A stretch of 51,193 bases of DNA, from the IMG/VR virus record IMGVR_UViG_3300027868_000011, positions 1 to 51,193 of that record; one strand, 5' to 3'. Source of the stretch: a virus. Below are positions 16,024-24,109 of the stretch, one piece after another. A program made the position numbers and the translations under genes. How positions within the stretch are numbered: position 1 is the stretch's first letter; the number at the start of each line of letters is the position of its first letter. A model generated the notes under the pieces. It did not search any database. It had not been told where the DNA came from and saw nothing but the letters and a program-made list of their open reading frames with translations.

Positions 16024-17168
16024 TGGCGCGTAATTATGTAAGGACAATACAGGACATGGAGCGATACTACTACGGTGGTACCGCATTGACCGGGTACACC
16101 TACAGCAGTGGAGATATACTCAAGGCGGATGCACCGCTTCTGAGCACCACGGCTGGTACCTACCAGGCAATCTATGGCAGGAAGGTTTGGTCGCAGTTGA
16201 ATCAAGAGTTCAACGCGTTCAGCATCCTACCAAAGAAGCCGTGGGAGCGAAGTGGATGGCGCATCATAACTGCCAAGCCTTCGTTCGATGTTGGTGGAGG
16301 TCTGGCTGAGAACGCCACACTGCCCGACACCACGAAGCCTGACTTCCTGCATGTGGCTGCAAAGCCCAAGACCATTGGCCACTCGTTCGACCTGAGCGAA
16401 GTGTCCATGTTCCTTTCCGATAAGGATGATGGTCTCGGAGATGTGCGCCAAGTGCTCAAGGAAGAGATGGGGAAGCACCACGCTGACCACATCAACAGGA
16501 TGCTATTGGTAGATGTCGAGACCCCAGCGGGTAACGACTTCGAGTCACTGGACCGACTAACCTCGGACCCAGACTCGATGACAACTGGTACAGGCCATGT
16601 GAGTGCTACTACAGACCACGACCTATACTCTATCACACGCGATGGGAGTTCCGACTTCCACAGTGCTGAGGTAGATGTGTCGGCTGCGGCTAACACTAAC
16701 AGGAACCTAAGCCTGAATCAACTGGACGGATTGTTCCAGCAGATTTGGGTTCGAGGTGGTAACCCCAAGGTCATGCTGACTGGGTACGATACCCTGATGC
16801 GTGTGCAACAACTACTGCAGAGCCAGCAGAGATTCATGGAATCGAAGAGGGTCACCCCCACCTACAACGGTGTGAAGGGTGTGCCTGGTATCGAGGCCGG
16901 ATTCATTGTGGCTACCTACAACGGCGTGCCGCTGATTCCGTCCAAGGATGTAGTAACTGACACGAGTGGAATCTCGAGGATTTACTACTTTGATACGGAC
17001 TACTTGTGGTTCCAGACTGCTATACCGACCCAATATTTCGAGTCGGGTATCGAAACCGGCGACCCGTTCGCCATCAACAGACTAGGCCAAGAGGGGCTCT
17101 ACCGAACCATGGGTGAGGTATGGGACTCTTTCTTCGGCGCAGGAGGTTCTATCCGTGACCTTAAGTGA
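16023..17168 (+). CDS. Major capsid protein (HK97 fold expected)
   Basis: The 381-residue protein forms the capsid shell. It follows the protease-scaffold gene directly (TGATG overlap with GGGGTGAT as ribosome site), the classical order for HK97-type viruses. Seen features are an N-terminal arm (residues ~1-45), a central segment resembling the E-loop and spine region (LKEEMGKHHADHINRMLLVD, a long spine-like helix around residues 141-160), and an A-domain-like region with a QLDGLFQQIWVRGGNPKVML stretch and NGVPLIPSKDV, both common in HK97-fold capsids. The end, GEVWDSFFGAGGSIRDL, also fits this class. Codon use differs from the flanks, with more C/G in third positions, consistent with selection for very high expression. 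The assignment rests on order, size and these motifs. Confidence 0.85.
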   Translation: MARNYVRTIQDMERYYYGGTALTGYTYSSGDILKADAPLLSTTAGTYQAIYGRKVWSQLNQEFNAFSILPKKPWERSGWRIITAKPSFDVGGGLAENATLPDTTKPDFLHVAAKPKTIGHSFDLSEVSMFLSDKDDGLGDVRQVLKEEMGKHHADHINRMLLVDVETPAGNDFESLDRLTSDPDSMTTGTGHVSATTDHDLYSITRDGSSDFHSAEVDVSAAANTNRNLSLNQLDGLFQQIWVRGGNPKVMLTGYDTLMRVQQLLQSQQRFMESKRVTPTYNGVKGVPGIEAGFIVATYNGVPLIPSKDVVTDTSGISRIYYFDTDYLWFQTAIPTQYFESGIETGDPFAINRLGQEGLYRTMGEVWDSFFGAGGSIRDLK

Positions 17169-17200
17169 GGTTTATGGAGAGATAACAGAGGTGATATGAT

Positions 17201-17614
17201 ATGGCAGTAACATTTACGAGAAGCACAGGAAGCGGCGGAGTAATGACCGTCGACTTGGAACTAGACCTATATGCAGGGGCTTTGGGCTCCGATACAAGGT
17301 GGCTGGACGGCGCAGCAGGGGCAGCAGACGCATACCCCGGTAGTCTGACAGGCTTTACAGCAGCAAACGATGATACAACAAATACGGCAGGACGAGGACT
17401 GAAACTAGTTGTGGGTACTTGCACTTTGGTGCAGGACAACAACGCCTTCACAGTTGGTGGAGATGGTGACACAGTTCACGCAATAGTGGTTGGCGGCTCA
17501 GGAGTCGCAGCGACATCTTGCTCAGTAGACGCAGGGCTTGGAACAGGGATAATCACCTTCGCTTGCGAAGGAACCCTTTCTGGAAGCACCGGGTTTATGG
17601 CGATAGTATCTTGA
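17201..17614 (+). CDS. Small beta-rich structural protein, probable capsid decoration
   Basis: A 137-residue protein rich in Gly, Ala, Thr and Val with alternating hydrophobic residues, as in all-beta virion proteins (GLKLVVGTCTLVQDNN; GIITFACEGTLSGSTGFMAI). Two cysteines near the end (Cys107 and Cys120 region) could pair or be buried. A strong AGGTGAT lies upstream of the ATG; an out-of-frame ATG five bases earlier is ignored. Directly after the major capsid gene is a common place for decoration or stabilisation proteins. The name is inferred from place and composition; I do not recognise a specific family. Third-position G/C is high, as in the capsid gene, which hints at high expression. 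Confidence 0.7.
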   Translation: MAVTFTRSTGSGGVMTVDLELDLYAGALGSDTRWLDGAAGAADAYPGSLTGFTAANDDTTNTAGRGLKLVVGTCTLVQDNNAFTVGGDGDTVHAIVVGGSGVAATSCSVDAGLGTGIITFACEGTLSGSTGFMAIVS

Positions 17615-17629
17615 TTGAGGTGACCCAGC

Positions 17630-17968
17630 ATGCCAACACTACTTTGGAGAGGCCCTAAGCGGGCTGTCCGTACTAAGTACGGGTACTATGACAGGCACAC
17701 ACCAGTGGCTGTTACCCAAGTATGGTTGGATGAGCGACGCGGAGCATTTTCAGGTGACCATTGGCAAATTGAAGATGACTACCCCGGCGTTCTCTTTGCA
17801 GAGAATACTGATGACGGCCTACCAGACAACGACTGGTTGAAGGCTGACATCAAAATCTGGCTAGAGAACAATGGGGTGGAAGTCTCGTCTATTCGGACAA
17901 CGAAGGCGACAATGTTGACAATGGTAACTGAAGTCTTGGCGGACGGGGTTACTACCGAGGAGGAATAA
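17630..17968 (+). CDS. HeH/LEM-domain head protein
   Basis: A 112-residue protein with a ribosome site GAGGTGA seven bases before the ATG. Residues 1-60 are basic then acidic and Trp/Tyr-rich (TLLWRGPKRAVRTKYGYYD). Residues ~66-103 match the helix-extended-loop-helix (HeH/LEM) pattern seen in many phage head-tail region proteins: a start WLKADIKIWLENNGV, an extended turn, then TKATMLTMVTEVL. Such domains usually bind DNA or protein partners. The gene lies between two beta-rich small proteins after the capsid gene and probably encodes a head-completion or minor capsid protein. Domain call is good; exact role is inferred. Confidence 0.75.
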   Translation: MPTLLWRGPKRAVRTKYGYYDRHTPVAVTQVWLDERRGAFSGDHWQIEDDYPGVLFAENTDDGLPDNDWLKADIKIWLENNGVEVSSIRTTKATMLTMVTEVLADGVTTEEE

Positions 17969-17970
17969 TT

Positions 17971-18237
17971 ATGGCATTTAGTTTTACAATAGACCAAAGA
18001 CCCAGTACAATGGGAAACCTACTAATGGTATTCGGCACATTTACCAACACTAGCAGCACTACGGGGGGCGACATTGATTTGTCATCCCTCTTGAATGAGA
18101 TAGTTTCAGCAGGTGCTAACGGCGACGGTGCAGGTGCTACTGACACAGAGATTGACGGGACTGCTGCGGCAACCCTGACTCTTGTGGTAGCAGGCGGCCT
18201 CGACGGAAAGTGGTGGGCAATGGGACGCCGTGGCTGA
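17971..18237 (+). CDS. Small beta-sandwich virion protein
   Basis: An 88-residue protein with the ribosome site GAGGAG seven bases before ATG. It has the pattern of a small protein common near capsid genes of marine tailed viruses: a strand GNLLMVFGTFTNTSSTTGGD, a helical or loop part, and an end strand ATLTLVVAGGLDGKWWAMG. The family's role is not firmly known to me; capsid decoration, spike or stabilisation is likely. It follows the HeH gene by two bases. Length and composition suggest a single beta domain without membrane segments. Confidence 0.68.
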   Translation: MAFSFTIDQRPSTMGNLLMVFGTFTNTSSTTGGDIDLSSLLNEIVSAGANGDGAGATDTEIDGTAAATLTLVVAGGLDGKWWAMGRRG

Positions 18238-18253
18238 TTGGGGGTAAGACCCC

Positions 18254-18427
18254 ATGACAGATACTAAGATATACGAGTTCAAGCCTTCCGAGGCAATAGA
18301 ACTTGGCGCTTCTGTGGCCGGTGGCATACAGAAGGTCTTGGATGACTACACAAACGGTAAGACAGTAGAAGGGATTACCAGTTATTTAATGCTGGGAAAC
18401 CTATATGTCGTGGTTGTCACCGCTTAA
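18254..18427 (+). CDS. Small 57-residue protein
   Basis: A short open frame reading MTDTKIYEFKPSEAIELGAS at the start and ending in a hydrophobic strand LGNLYVVVVTA. It fills the otherwise empty gap between the two neighbouring genes and ends 10 bases before the next ATG, overlapping that gene's ribosome site (AAGGTGA). The start lies just after a small GGGG-TAAGA-CCCC hairpin, so its own ribosome site (GGGGGTAAG) is weak or masked. Composition is protein-like, with an amphipathic helix (EAIELGASVAGGIQKVLDDY) and a beta strand. No family is recognised. I support it by gap filling and codon pattern. Confidence 0.6.
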   Translation: MTDTKIYEFKPSEAIELGASVAGGIQKVLDDYTNGKTVEGITSYLMLGNLYVVVVTA

Positions 18428-18437
18428 GGTGACGACT

Positions 18438-18710
18438 ATGGATGCTGAAGACCTTCGACGCTTGTCCAAACAAGGGTGGAACTACGCAACCGGCGAGAGC
18501 GTTCGTACAGAAGCAGGGTCTGACGAGCGCCTCGCTGGCCAAATTGGTGAGCAAAATCTGCGCTCACGAAACATACGAGATGTCATAGACATCGGCAGTG
18601 GTACCCGCTGTAAGCACTGCGGCATGCTCCATTTCTGTTACTTGGAGCGCTGCGGTGCTTGCAGCAAGCCAATGGAGTATAATCTAGGAAAGGTGGATGT
18701 GAAGGTATGA
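18438..18710 (+). CDS. Small zinc-ribbon protein
   Basis: A 90-residue protein. The ATG at 18438 is chosen over one 33 bases upstream because AAGGTGA sits six bases before it. The N-terminal half is charged and helical (MDAEDLRRLSKQGWNYATGE). The C-terminal third contains CKHCGMLHFCYLERCGACSK, with Cys-x2-Cys, a middle Cys, and a second Cys-x2-Cys that make a zinc ribbon likely. The gene overlaps the next by four bases (ATGA), and that neighbour also starts with a zinc-binding motif. A role in head completion or nucleic-acid contact is possible; no specific family is recognised. Confidence 0.7.
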   Translation: MDAEDLRRLSKQGWNYATGESVRTEAGSDERLAGQIGEQNLRSRNIRDVIDIGSGTRCKHCGMLHFCYLERCGACSKPMEYNLGKVDVKV

Positions 18711-19384
18711 AATGTGATGTCCATTGGTGCAATGCTCTGAGTACCGGAAATTCCAGGTGGTGTGCAGTACACCAAGATGAGTATGAGCAGCAAGGTCCTG
18801 ATTTGCAAAGGGCAGAAGGCCCATACCCACTGGATATATCTTTCGCAATATTGAAGCAAGGGTGGGGTGCAGCCATAACAGGGGGCTTGAGTCCGCTATA
18901 TGATAAGGCGAAGCAATTCGGTGAGCGAATGGATAATGCAGCAATGGGAATGGTTCCGTCAAGCCAAGTAAGAGAAGGTGACCCGACTTATACTGGTGGT
19001 ACCAAGCAAGGTTGGGGTGATTCCATAATGGAAGTAGGGAATGAAATTCAGGATACTGCTCGAGAGGCTTTTGTGGACCCAGTGCAACAAGCGATTGGGG
19101 AACCGGGTAACCCACTTGCTGAAGAGGGTATGGTAGATGCTGGTACAGGTTTACGAGGGAAACTAGGAAGATTCAGAGAGAAGGTAGGGCATAAGTTACT
19201 TGGTGAGAAGGACACGAGGAAAAAAACTGGAATACTCAAACCGTTGTGGCAAGCAAATACGGTCACGGATGATTATGGGAATAAATCAAAGTTATCCCCA
19301 TATGCTCCTAGATTTGTGCGTAGACAGCAAAAGGAAATTGCTAGACAGAATAATCCGCTTGAGGATTATGGAGAAGGCTTCTGA
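18707..19384 (+). CDS. Zinc-finger minor virion protein
   Basis: A 225-residue protein beginning with a small Cys/His cluster (Cys3, Cys8, Cys19, His22; pattern C-x4-C-x10-C-x2-H) that probably binds zinc, as in short phage zinc fingers. The middle is Gly-rich with weak amphipathic helices (ISFAILKQGWGAAITGG; SIMEVGNEIQDTAREAF), and the C-terminal third is basic (GKLGRFREKVGHKLLGEKD; RRQQKEIARQN). A mixed Gly-rich and basic protein in the head module may be a minor capsid, injected or DNA-contacting protein. It overlaps the upstream zinc-ribbon gene by four bases. I recognise no family. Confidence 0.65.
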   Translation: MKCDVHWCNALSTGNSRWCAVHQDEYEQQGPDLQRAEGPYPLDISFAILKQGWGAAITGGLSPLYDKAKQFGERMDNAAMGMVPSSQVREGDPTYTGGTKQGWGDSIMEVGNEIQDTAREAFVDPVQQAIGEPGNPLAEEGMVDAGTGLRGKLGRFREKVGHKLLGEKDTRKKTGILKPLWQANTVTDDYGNKSKLSPYAPRFVRRQQKEIARQNNPLEDYGEGF

Positions 19385-19395
19385 GGTGATGTGAT

Positions 19396-21009
19396 ATGCC
19401 AATAGTATTCCAGACAGGTGAACGCGAGCCTAGACCTCTGTTCCCTAATGACCTAGTTTATTCCAGTGCTCAGAAGGTAGCAGACATTCTACAGATTCCA
19501 CTCCCTGACCCAGTATATCTCACAGCGGATTCTAACACCAGCGCTACTTCTGCCAAGATAGTCCCTGCTGACCAACGCATAGTTGGGTTTGAGGTTGGAG
19601 ATAGTGTAGAGATAGCGAGTGATGTTGAGATGGGAGAGACTGTAGTCCTAACTAGTGTTGCTCGAGACGGTACTGATGTGGTACTATCATGGAGTGGTGG
19701 AGTCACAGGGGACTACGATACTGCTGACAATGCTACTATTCAGAATCTACAGTCATTCACTAACGGTAAGCGGAGGGGGGTAACCCGTTCTGCCGTAGAG
19801 ACTATGATTCTACGCATGCAAGACAAGATAGATAACCTCTGTAACAATTCATGGAGGCCAATGCTGCAAACAGCAGAGTATCTCAATTTCGACACATACA
19901 AACCCTACAGGAGAAGGTACTATACTGACTATGTAGGTACAGTTCCACTCATGTTCCGCAATGTCCAACAGATACTGAGACTGGAAATATGGCAGGGACA
20001 GGAGTACAGAGAAGTAGGTTCTGCAGAGGCTCGACTCAAGATACTCGATAATTCCCTACTTACCACTGACGACTATGTGTTTCTTTGTCCTGGGAGTGGT
20101 GGAGTAGCCTCTTTACGGGTTGGTAGTACATCCAGTACATGGAGTAATGCATTCGATGTAACTACTACTGCACAGGAACTCTCAGACCTCATTAACAAGG
20201 ACCTAAGGAAGGGTAAATCGGGTGCAGCATTCTCACCTTCATTCACACTCCAGACAGCCAATACTGCTACTGGGGTAGAGACAGCCAATGTCCATCATGA
20301 GTTCATGACTTCTGCTAACGCTGATTATGGCACAGGGCAAATCAAACTGACCAGTATGCATCGTGGTGAAGGTGGAGAGAACTCTACTGTGGCTATTACT
20401 AATCACACTGGTATGAGCATCACTGGTCTGACAGACACCGTCCTCACAGTGACTGGTGTATCAGGTAGTTCTGGTAGTGCTACAATCACACTAGCCGATA
20501 CTTCTGCCTTGGTGCCCTATGGTATTATCTGCATTGGTACGGGCACTGCTGTCAAATGCGCCTATTATACAGCAAAGACTGCCACTACACTCACAGGAGT
20601 GACTGACTTGGCTAGCAGTGGCCTTGTTGCGGCACTGTCGAATGGGACTGATATCACACAGTATGCACTCAAGATAGACTATTTCGGTAGCACCACAGGA
20701 GATGAGGCTAGGCTTCGTGACTGGTGGTGTGACTATGACCTAGGTATCATCTACTTCAACAACACTTACCCCTACTTCCAATGGAACTCAGTGAAGGCTA
20801 CCTATGTCTATGGTGAGCGATATGTTGAAAAAGCAATAGAGGATATTTGTACCAAGATGGTAGCCATGGACCTGCTCTTGTCTGATGACCGTAGCGTCCT
20901 AATGCCTGAAGGGACTCAGAACATAGACTTAGGTTCCAAGTACCAGTTGTTCAAGCAACAGGTTGCTGAGACACTACCTCGTTACATGGAGGTGATTAAC
21001 ATTGACTGA
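19396..21009 (+). CDS. Head-tail adaptor protein with beta-domain insertions
   Basis: A 537-residue protein with ribosome site GAGGTGAT before ATG. The helical segment TRSAVETMILRMQDKIDNLC (residues ~134-153) and the C-terminal helix YVEKAIEDICTKMVAMDLL (residues ~475-493) resemble the helices of gp6/gp15-type head-tail adaptors, which are normally ~100-150 residues. Here they are split by two beta-rich modules. One (nt ~20073-20415) is of the kind also seen in the distal-tail and fibre proteins of this window. The other (nt ~20448-20630; SGSATITLADTSALVPYGI) resembles a module in the hub-like protein. The protein is thus an enlarged adaptor that may reach out from the neck. It overlaps the next gene, whose perfect ribosome site lies inside its last codons. 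Confidence 0.75.
   Translation: MPIVFQTGEREPRPLFPNDLVYSSAQKVADILQIPLPDPVYLTADSNTSATSAKIVPADQRIVGFEVGDSVEIASDVEMGETVVLTSVARDGTDVVLSWSGGVTGDYDTADNATIQNLQSFTNGKRRGVTRSAVETMILRMQDKIDNLCNNSWRPMLQTAEYLNFDTYKPYRRRYYTDYVGTVPLMFRNVQQILRLEIWQGQEYREVGSAEARLKILDNSLLTTDDYVFLCPGSGGVASLRVGSTSSTWSNAFDVTTTAQELSDLINKDLRKGKSGAAFSPSFTLQTANTATGVETANVHHEFMTSANADYGTGQIKLTSMHRGEGGENSTVAITNHTGMSITGLTDTVLTVTGVSGSSGSATITLADTSALVPYGIICIGTGTAVKCAYYTAKTATTLTGVTDLASSGLVAALSNGTDITQYALKIDYFGSTTGDEARLRDWWCDYDLGIIYFNNTYPYFQWNSVKATYVYGERYVEKAIEDICTKMVAMDLLLSDDRSVLMPEGTQNIDLGSKYQLFKQQVAETLPRYMEVINID
20988..21004 (+). promoter_or_regulatory. Perfect Shine-Dalgarno deciding a TTG start
   Basis: GGAGGTGAT (20988-20996) is a full-length complement of the conserved 16S rRNA 3' end. 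It is followed by five bases and TTG at 21002, which overlaps the stop of the preceding gene. This supports the TTG as a true start and shows that rare start codons here are rescued by very strong ribosome sites. Confidence 0.75.
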
Positions 21010-21271
21010 TGACATATTCAAGAAAGCAAAGGAGGGTCTTAAACCAACAATACAGAATGTTAGAAAGCAATCTATCTGGTCACCTGAAGGGAGAATGTTT
21101 CTAGATGCTGCTGCTAGTGCTGCAGGATACAAGGCTGATGACGCCGGTAATCTCATAGATGAGAGCGGGCGTGCCCTACCCAAGGAGCACGCGGATTACC
21201 AGTGGGTTAAGAGTATGGCAGAGCGTCAAGCAGCAGTGGAAAGTCCAATCGGTAGGGAGTTGTTAGAATGA
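21002..21271 (+). CDS. Small head-tail completion-region protein
   Basis: An 89-residue protein started by TTG with a perfect ribosome site. It is charged and mostly helical (DDIFKKAKEGLKPTIQNVRK at the N-terminus; EHADYQWVKSMAERQAAVE near the C-terminus). It overlaps the preceding gene by 8 bases and the next by four (ATGA). No family is recognised. Its place between the adaptor and the tail-completion gene suggests a connector or neck component. Confidence 0.7.
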   Translation: MTDDIFKKAKEGLKPTIQNVRKQSIWSPEGRMFLDAAASAAGYKADDAGNLIDESGRALPKEHADYQWVKSMAERQAAVESPIGRELLE

Positions 21272-21663
21272 GTGCGTTTGACTTGACTTGGATTAATCTC
21301 AAGAAAGCATGGTATGACAACGAGGATTTTCGTGGAGACCCAGATGATGAGGAGGCTCATAGGCGGGGAGAAGAAGAGGACCATCAAAATTGGCTGAATG
21401 ACCCTAAGAATCAGGACGATAGTCCTAACGAGAGGGTAGATGCCCCCACCTTGGATTCTAATCACATCTTGAGGTTGACTAGACCACAACTGGATAAACT
21501 TATGGAGGACATTCAAAGTGAGATTCAGCGTAGAGAGACTAAAAAAGCCAACAAGAATGTGGCTGTTGTCAGTAACAGCCCAAGAGACCTGAGTAGCGAC
21601 CCTTCCTCACCAGCAGGTAAAGATTGGATAAAGAACAACTCTTGGGCATTTGATGGTGGTTGA
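21268..21663 (+). CDS. Small acidic neck-region protein
   Basis: A 131-residue, strongly acidic and Asn-rich protein with an N-terminal Trp-rich helix (AFDLTWINLKKAWYDNEDFR), a Glu/Asp-rich middle, and a helix RLTRPQLDKLMEDIQSEIQR near residues 70-90. The C-terminal end is Ser/Asn-rich and likely flexible. It begins inside the previous stop (ATGA) and ends one base before the next chosen ATG. The family is not recognised; a head-tail joining accessory role is inferred from position. Confidence 0.68.
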   Translation: MSAFDLTWINLKKAWYDNEDFRGDPDDEEAHRRGEEEDHQNWLNDPKNQDDSPNERVDAPTLDSNHILRLTRPQLDKLMEDIQSEIQRRETKKANKNVAVVSNSPRDLSSDPSSPAGKDWIKNNSWAFDGG

Positions 21664-21664
21664 T

Positions 21665-22102
21665 ATGGCTGAATCCATAGAACTTTTGGTATCATTATTC
21701 GACACGAGTTGGAATCGTGCTAACAGTGGTCAGAGAAAGCCAGTGATAATGGACATCACCACACTAGACCCTGGTAGGGGTAAGAGGTTCGACCTTAACC
21801 GCAGTGATGCCGTTTTTATGTATGAGACTGCTCATAACGAGGAGCAACCTGAGATATTCTATGACTATGTCAACACTCGAATCAATGTAACCATCGACAT
21901 ACGAACTACACGAGGTAGAAGTCATTTGATGAATATGGAAGATGAAGTGAGAAGAATCATTCATAGTAAGAGAAAAGGGGACGCTGGTAACTACGACCGA
22001 CTACTCTATAAGACAAGGACTGACTTGTCAGATAGGACCAAGCATCTACATAGAATGACCTTTCAGGTCGAAATCGTAATATTCAGTGAACTAGTCGCAT
22101 AG
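21665..22102 (+). CDS. Tail completion/terminator-like protein
   Basis: A 145-residue protein. I choose the ATG at 21665 because GGTGGTTGAT lies just before it and it follows the previous stop by one base; ATGs at 21650 and 21653 would overlap the upstream gene. The protein alternates strands and helices: SIELLVSLFDTSWNRANSG, YDYVNTRINVTIDIRTTRG, MNMEDEVRRIIHSKRKG, HRMTFQVEIVIFSEL. This matches the size and alpha/beta outline of tail terminator or tail completion proteins, which sit directly before the tail tube gene, as here. The motif evidence is moderate and the position is strong. Confidence 0.72.
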   Translation: MAESIELLVSLFDTSWNRANSGQRKPVIMDITTLDPGRGKRFDLNRSDAVFMYETAHNEEQPEIFYDYVNTRINVTIDIRTTRGRSHLMNMEDEVRRIIHSKRKGDAGNYDRLLYKTRTDLSDRTKHLHRMTFQVEIVIFSELVA

Positions 22103-22113
22103 GGTGAGAGGAC

Positions 22114-24099
22114 ATGCCGCAGACAATCTACAAGGGCGATTTGGCCGAAGTAACTCTCGGTCACGAAACAGGAATAGTGCTATCAGATGGGGCTTTTGGT
22201 GGGCTCAATATCAACGCCAGTGCAAATGTCACTGGGGTTGATACAACGGTTTTGACATTCAGTGGAGTCGCTATCAATACCAACGGAAGCCATTCTTCGT
22301 ATGATACGATGTTTTTCAGGGCTCAAGAGTTGAAATATCCTAAGGGTCTACTCGCTGGCTCCAAACTGAGAGTTAAGGGTGGTGGCTCTTTTGGTGATGA
22401 TGACCATACCAAGGGTAACATGTATACTATCGTCGCTAATGAAGGTAGTACAATCACAATAACTCCCGCGATGAAAAGTACATCATCTGGTGCTGTCAAT
22501 TCAACAACTGGTGATGAGTTCATGATTGAGACTCTGGGAACTCCTACTCTAGATGCAGGTATGATTTATAATAGTAATGCACAGACCAGTGATGAGTCAG
22601 TTCTCACTGACCAGTTTATCGGTTTGGCTGCTGAAATAACGCTTCCAGAAACCAAGGTTGAAGTCTTTCGTTCCCACATCGTGGGTGTAGGGAGGCAAGT
22701 TGTAGTTCAGGAGCCTCAGCACATGGATAATGAAGGAGGCTCCCTATCTACTATGATGCATAGTGCACGATGGCTCTACTACGCCCTTGGTAACGAGGCT
22801 GTGAGCGAGACTAATCCAACAGGTGCAGCATCAGTGGATAGTGGTACTAACACAAGTGCTATAGCCATGGGTGATACCTATGTCTCATTCCTAAGGGCGA
22901 ATTCTAACGGCACAGTGAATGGTTCTTTCCCTGCTATCGGTGATTATATTACTGTAGAGGACACTACTGAAGTCTTAACTCCTTATGCTACTGAGCCCAC
23001 TGCTAGAACTAAGTGGACTGGTACACAGACCCAATTCCATAGCAGTGAAAGGTCAGAGATAAGGAGGGTGATTGCTACAGATAGCACTAACACCCACAAC
23101 CGTATCTATGTAGATGACCCATTCAATTTTGACCATGCCGCTGGTGCAGTTGTAAGAAAGATAGTTATGGCAGATAATGCTGACACTGGGAGTCCTAATT
23201 TTCTTACTACTACTGCTGCTTATGGGCAGATTGAGAACAGACAGAAGAGAGCCATGTGGAGTATGTGGCATCAACCTTCTTTCTCTCTAGAGACCAGTAT
23301 GAGGAGTCGAGATGTCGGTTCCTATGGTACAGAGCAGACTTCCAATGCACCTGGGTCATCGACGGACACAAAGCAACTCACTCGAGTTTACAAGGGCTGT
23401 AAGGTCAAGTCTTGGCAACTCACTGCTGATGCAGATTCAGAGGTCAAGATGAAGGTCGACTTCGATGCACTGATGTGCTATACTGATACTGGTCGTCTAG
23501 AGGATTCTAATCCTGGTGACAGGTACACTGCTCATAGGATGTTCGAGAATATCGCTAATGGGCCCTTGGAGAGGAAGACGGCTGGTATTGCTCCCAATAC
23601 TGAGAAACCGTTCTTCTTCTATAATGGTACAATCACTGCTTTCGGCACCAATCTAGCCCAAGTGACCAAGTTTGAGTTGGGTGGTGAGAACAATATTGCT
23701 CAACACCTAGTTGTTAGAGGCAACCCAGCGGTAGAACCCCGTAACACTGCTGGCCAGTCCTTGGAACAGATACCCTTCGCTGGTAGCAGGAACCCTTCAC
23801 TGGCTGTTGAGGGTAAAGTGGAGTATAACCTAAAGATAGAGATTCTACCTACTGACCCCCTTCTATGGCATGAGTTTAGAAGTGCTAGAAGTAAAGGCTA
23901 CAGTGAACCTATCACGCTGCATCTAGTCAAGGATGGAGCAGGGAGTGACAGAGAGGAGATATATGTCATCATAGATGATTACATCATCACCGAGGCCCCT
24001 CTACAAATCCCTGAGGATAAAGGGGTCATCAAGCATGAGTTGACAATACTTCCGAAGCATGTTAAAATTCTAGCATATGATGCGTTGTTGCATTCTTGA
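22114..24099 (+). CDS. Major tail tube protein (enlarged)
   Basis: A 661-residue protein with GGTGAGAGGAC before the ATG. It is beta-rich throughout, with alternating strands typical of tube proteins (VFRSHIVGVGRQVVVQEPQH; CKVKSWQLTADADSEVKMKV; EYNLKIEILPTDP). Its place before the tail chaperones and tape measure is the standard position of the tail tube gene. Usual tube proteins are 150-400 residues, so this one probably carries extra domains, for example around residues 60-150 (GSKLRVKGGGSFGDDDHTKG) and 290-420. There is no adjacent sheath gene, which supports a non-contractile tail. No signal peptide or membrane segment. Confidence 0.75.
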   Translation: MPQTIYKGDLAEVTLGHETGIVLSDGAFGGLNINASANVTGVDTTVLTFSGVAINTNGSHSSYDTMFFRAQELKYPKGLLAGSKLRVKGGGSFGDDDHTKGNMYTIVANEGSTITITPAMKSTSSGAVNSTTGDEFMIETLGTPTLDAGMIYNSNAQTSDESVLTDQFIGLAAEITLPETKVEVFRSHIVGVGRQVVVQEPQHMDNEGGSLSTMMHSARWLYYALGNEAVSETNPTGAASVDSGTNTSAIAMGDTYVSFLRANSNGTVNGSFPAIGDYITVEDTTEVLTPYATEPTARTKWTGTQTQFHSSERSEIRRVIATDSTNTHNRIYVDDPFNFDHAAGAVVRKIVMADNADTGSPNFLTTTAAYGQIENRQKRAMWSMWHQPSFSLETSMRSRDVGSYGTEQTSNAPGSSTDTKQLTRVYKGCKVKSWQLTADADSEVKMKVDFDALMCYTDTGRLEDSNPGDRYTAHRMFENIANGPLERKTAGIAPNTEKPFFFYNGTITAFGTNLAQVTKFELGGENNIAQHLVVRGNPAVEPRNTAGQSLEQIPFAGSRNPSLAVEGKVEYNLKIEILPTDPLLWHEFRSARSKGYSEPITLHLVKDGAGSDREEIYVIIDDYIITEAPLQIPEDKGVIKHELTILPKHVKILAYDALLHS

Positions 24100-24109
24100 G
24101 GTGAAAGAT

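Noticed and set aside
18242-18253. Transcription terminator
   Set aside because: The stem is only four to five base pairs without a T-run and lies in the middle of the operon right before a start codon.
22114-24099. Tail sheath protein of a contractile tail
   Set aside because: No sheath motif is seen, only one large tube-like gene is present before the chaperones, and no second tube gene follows it.
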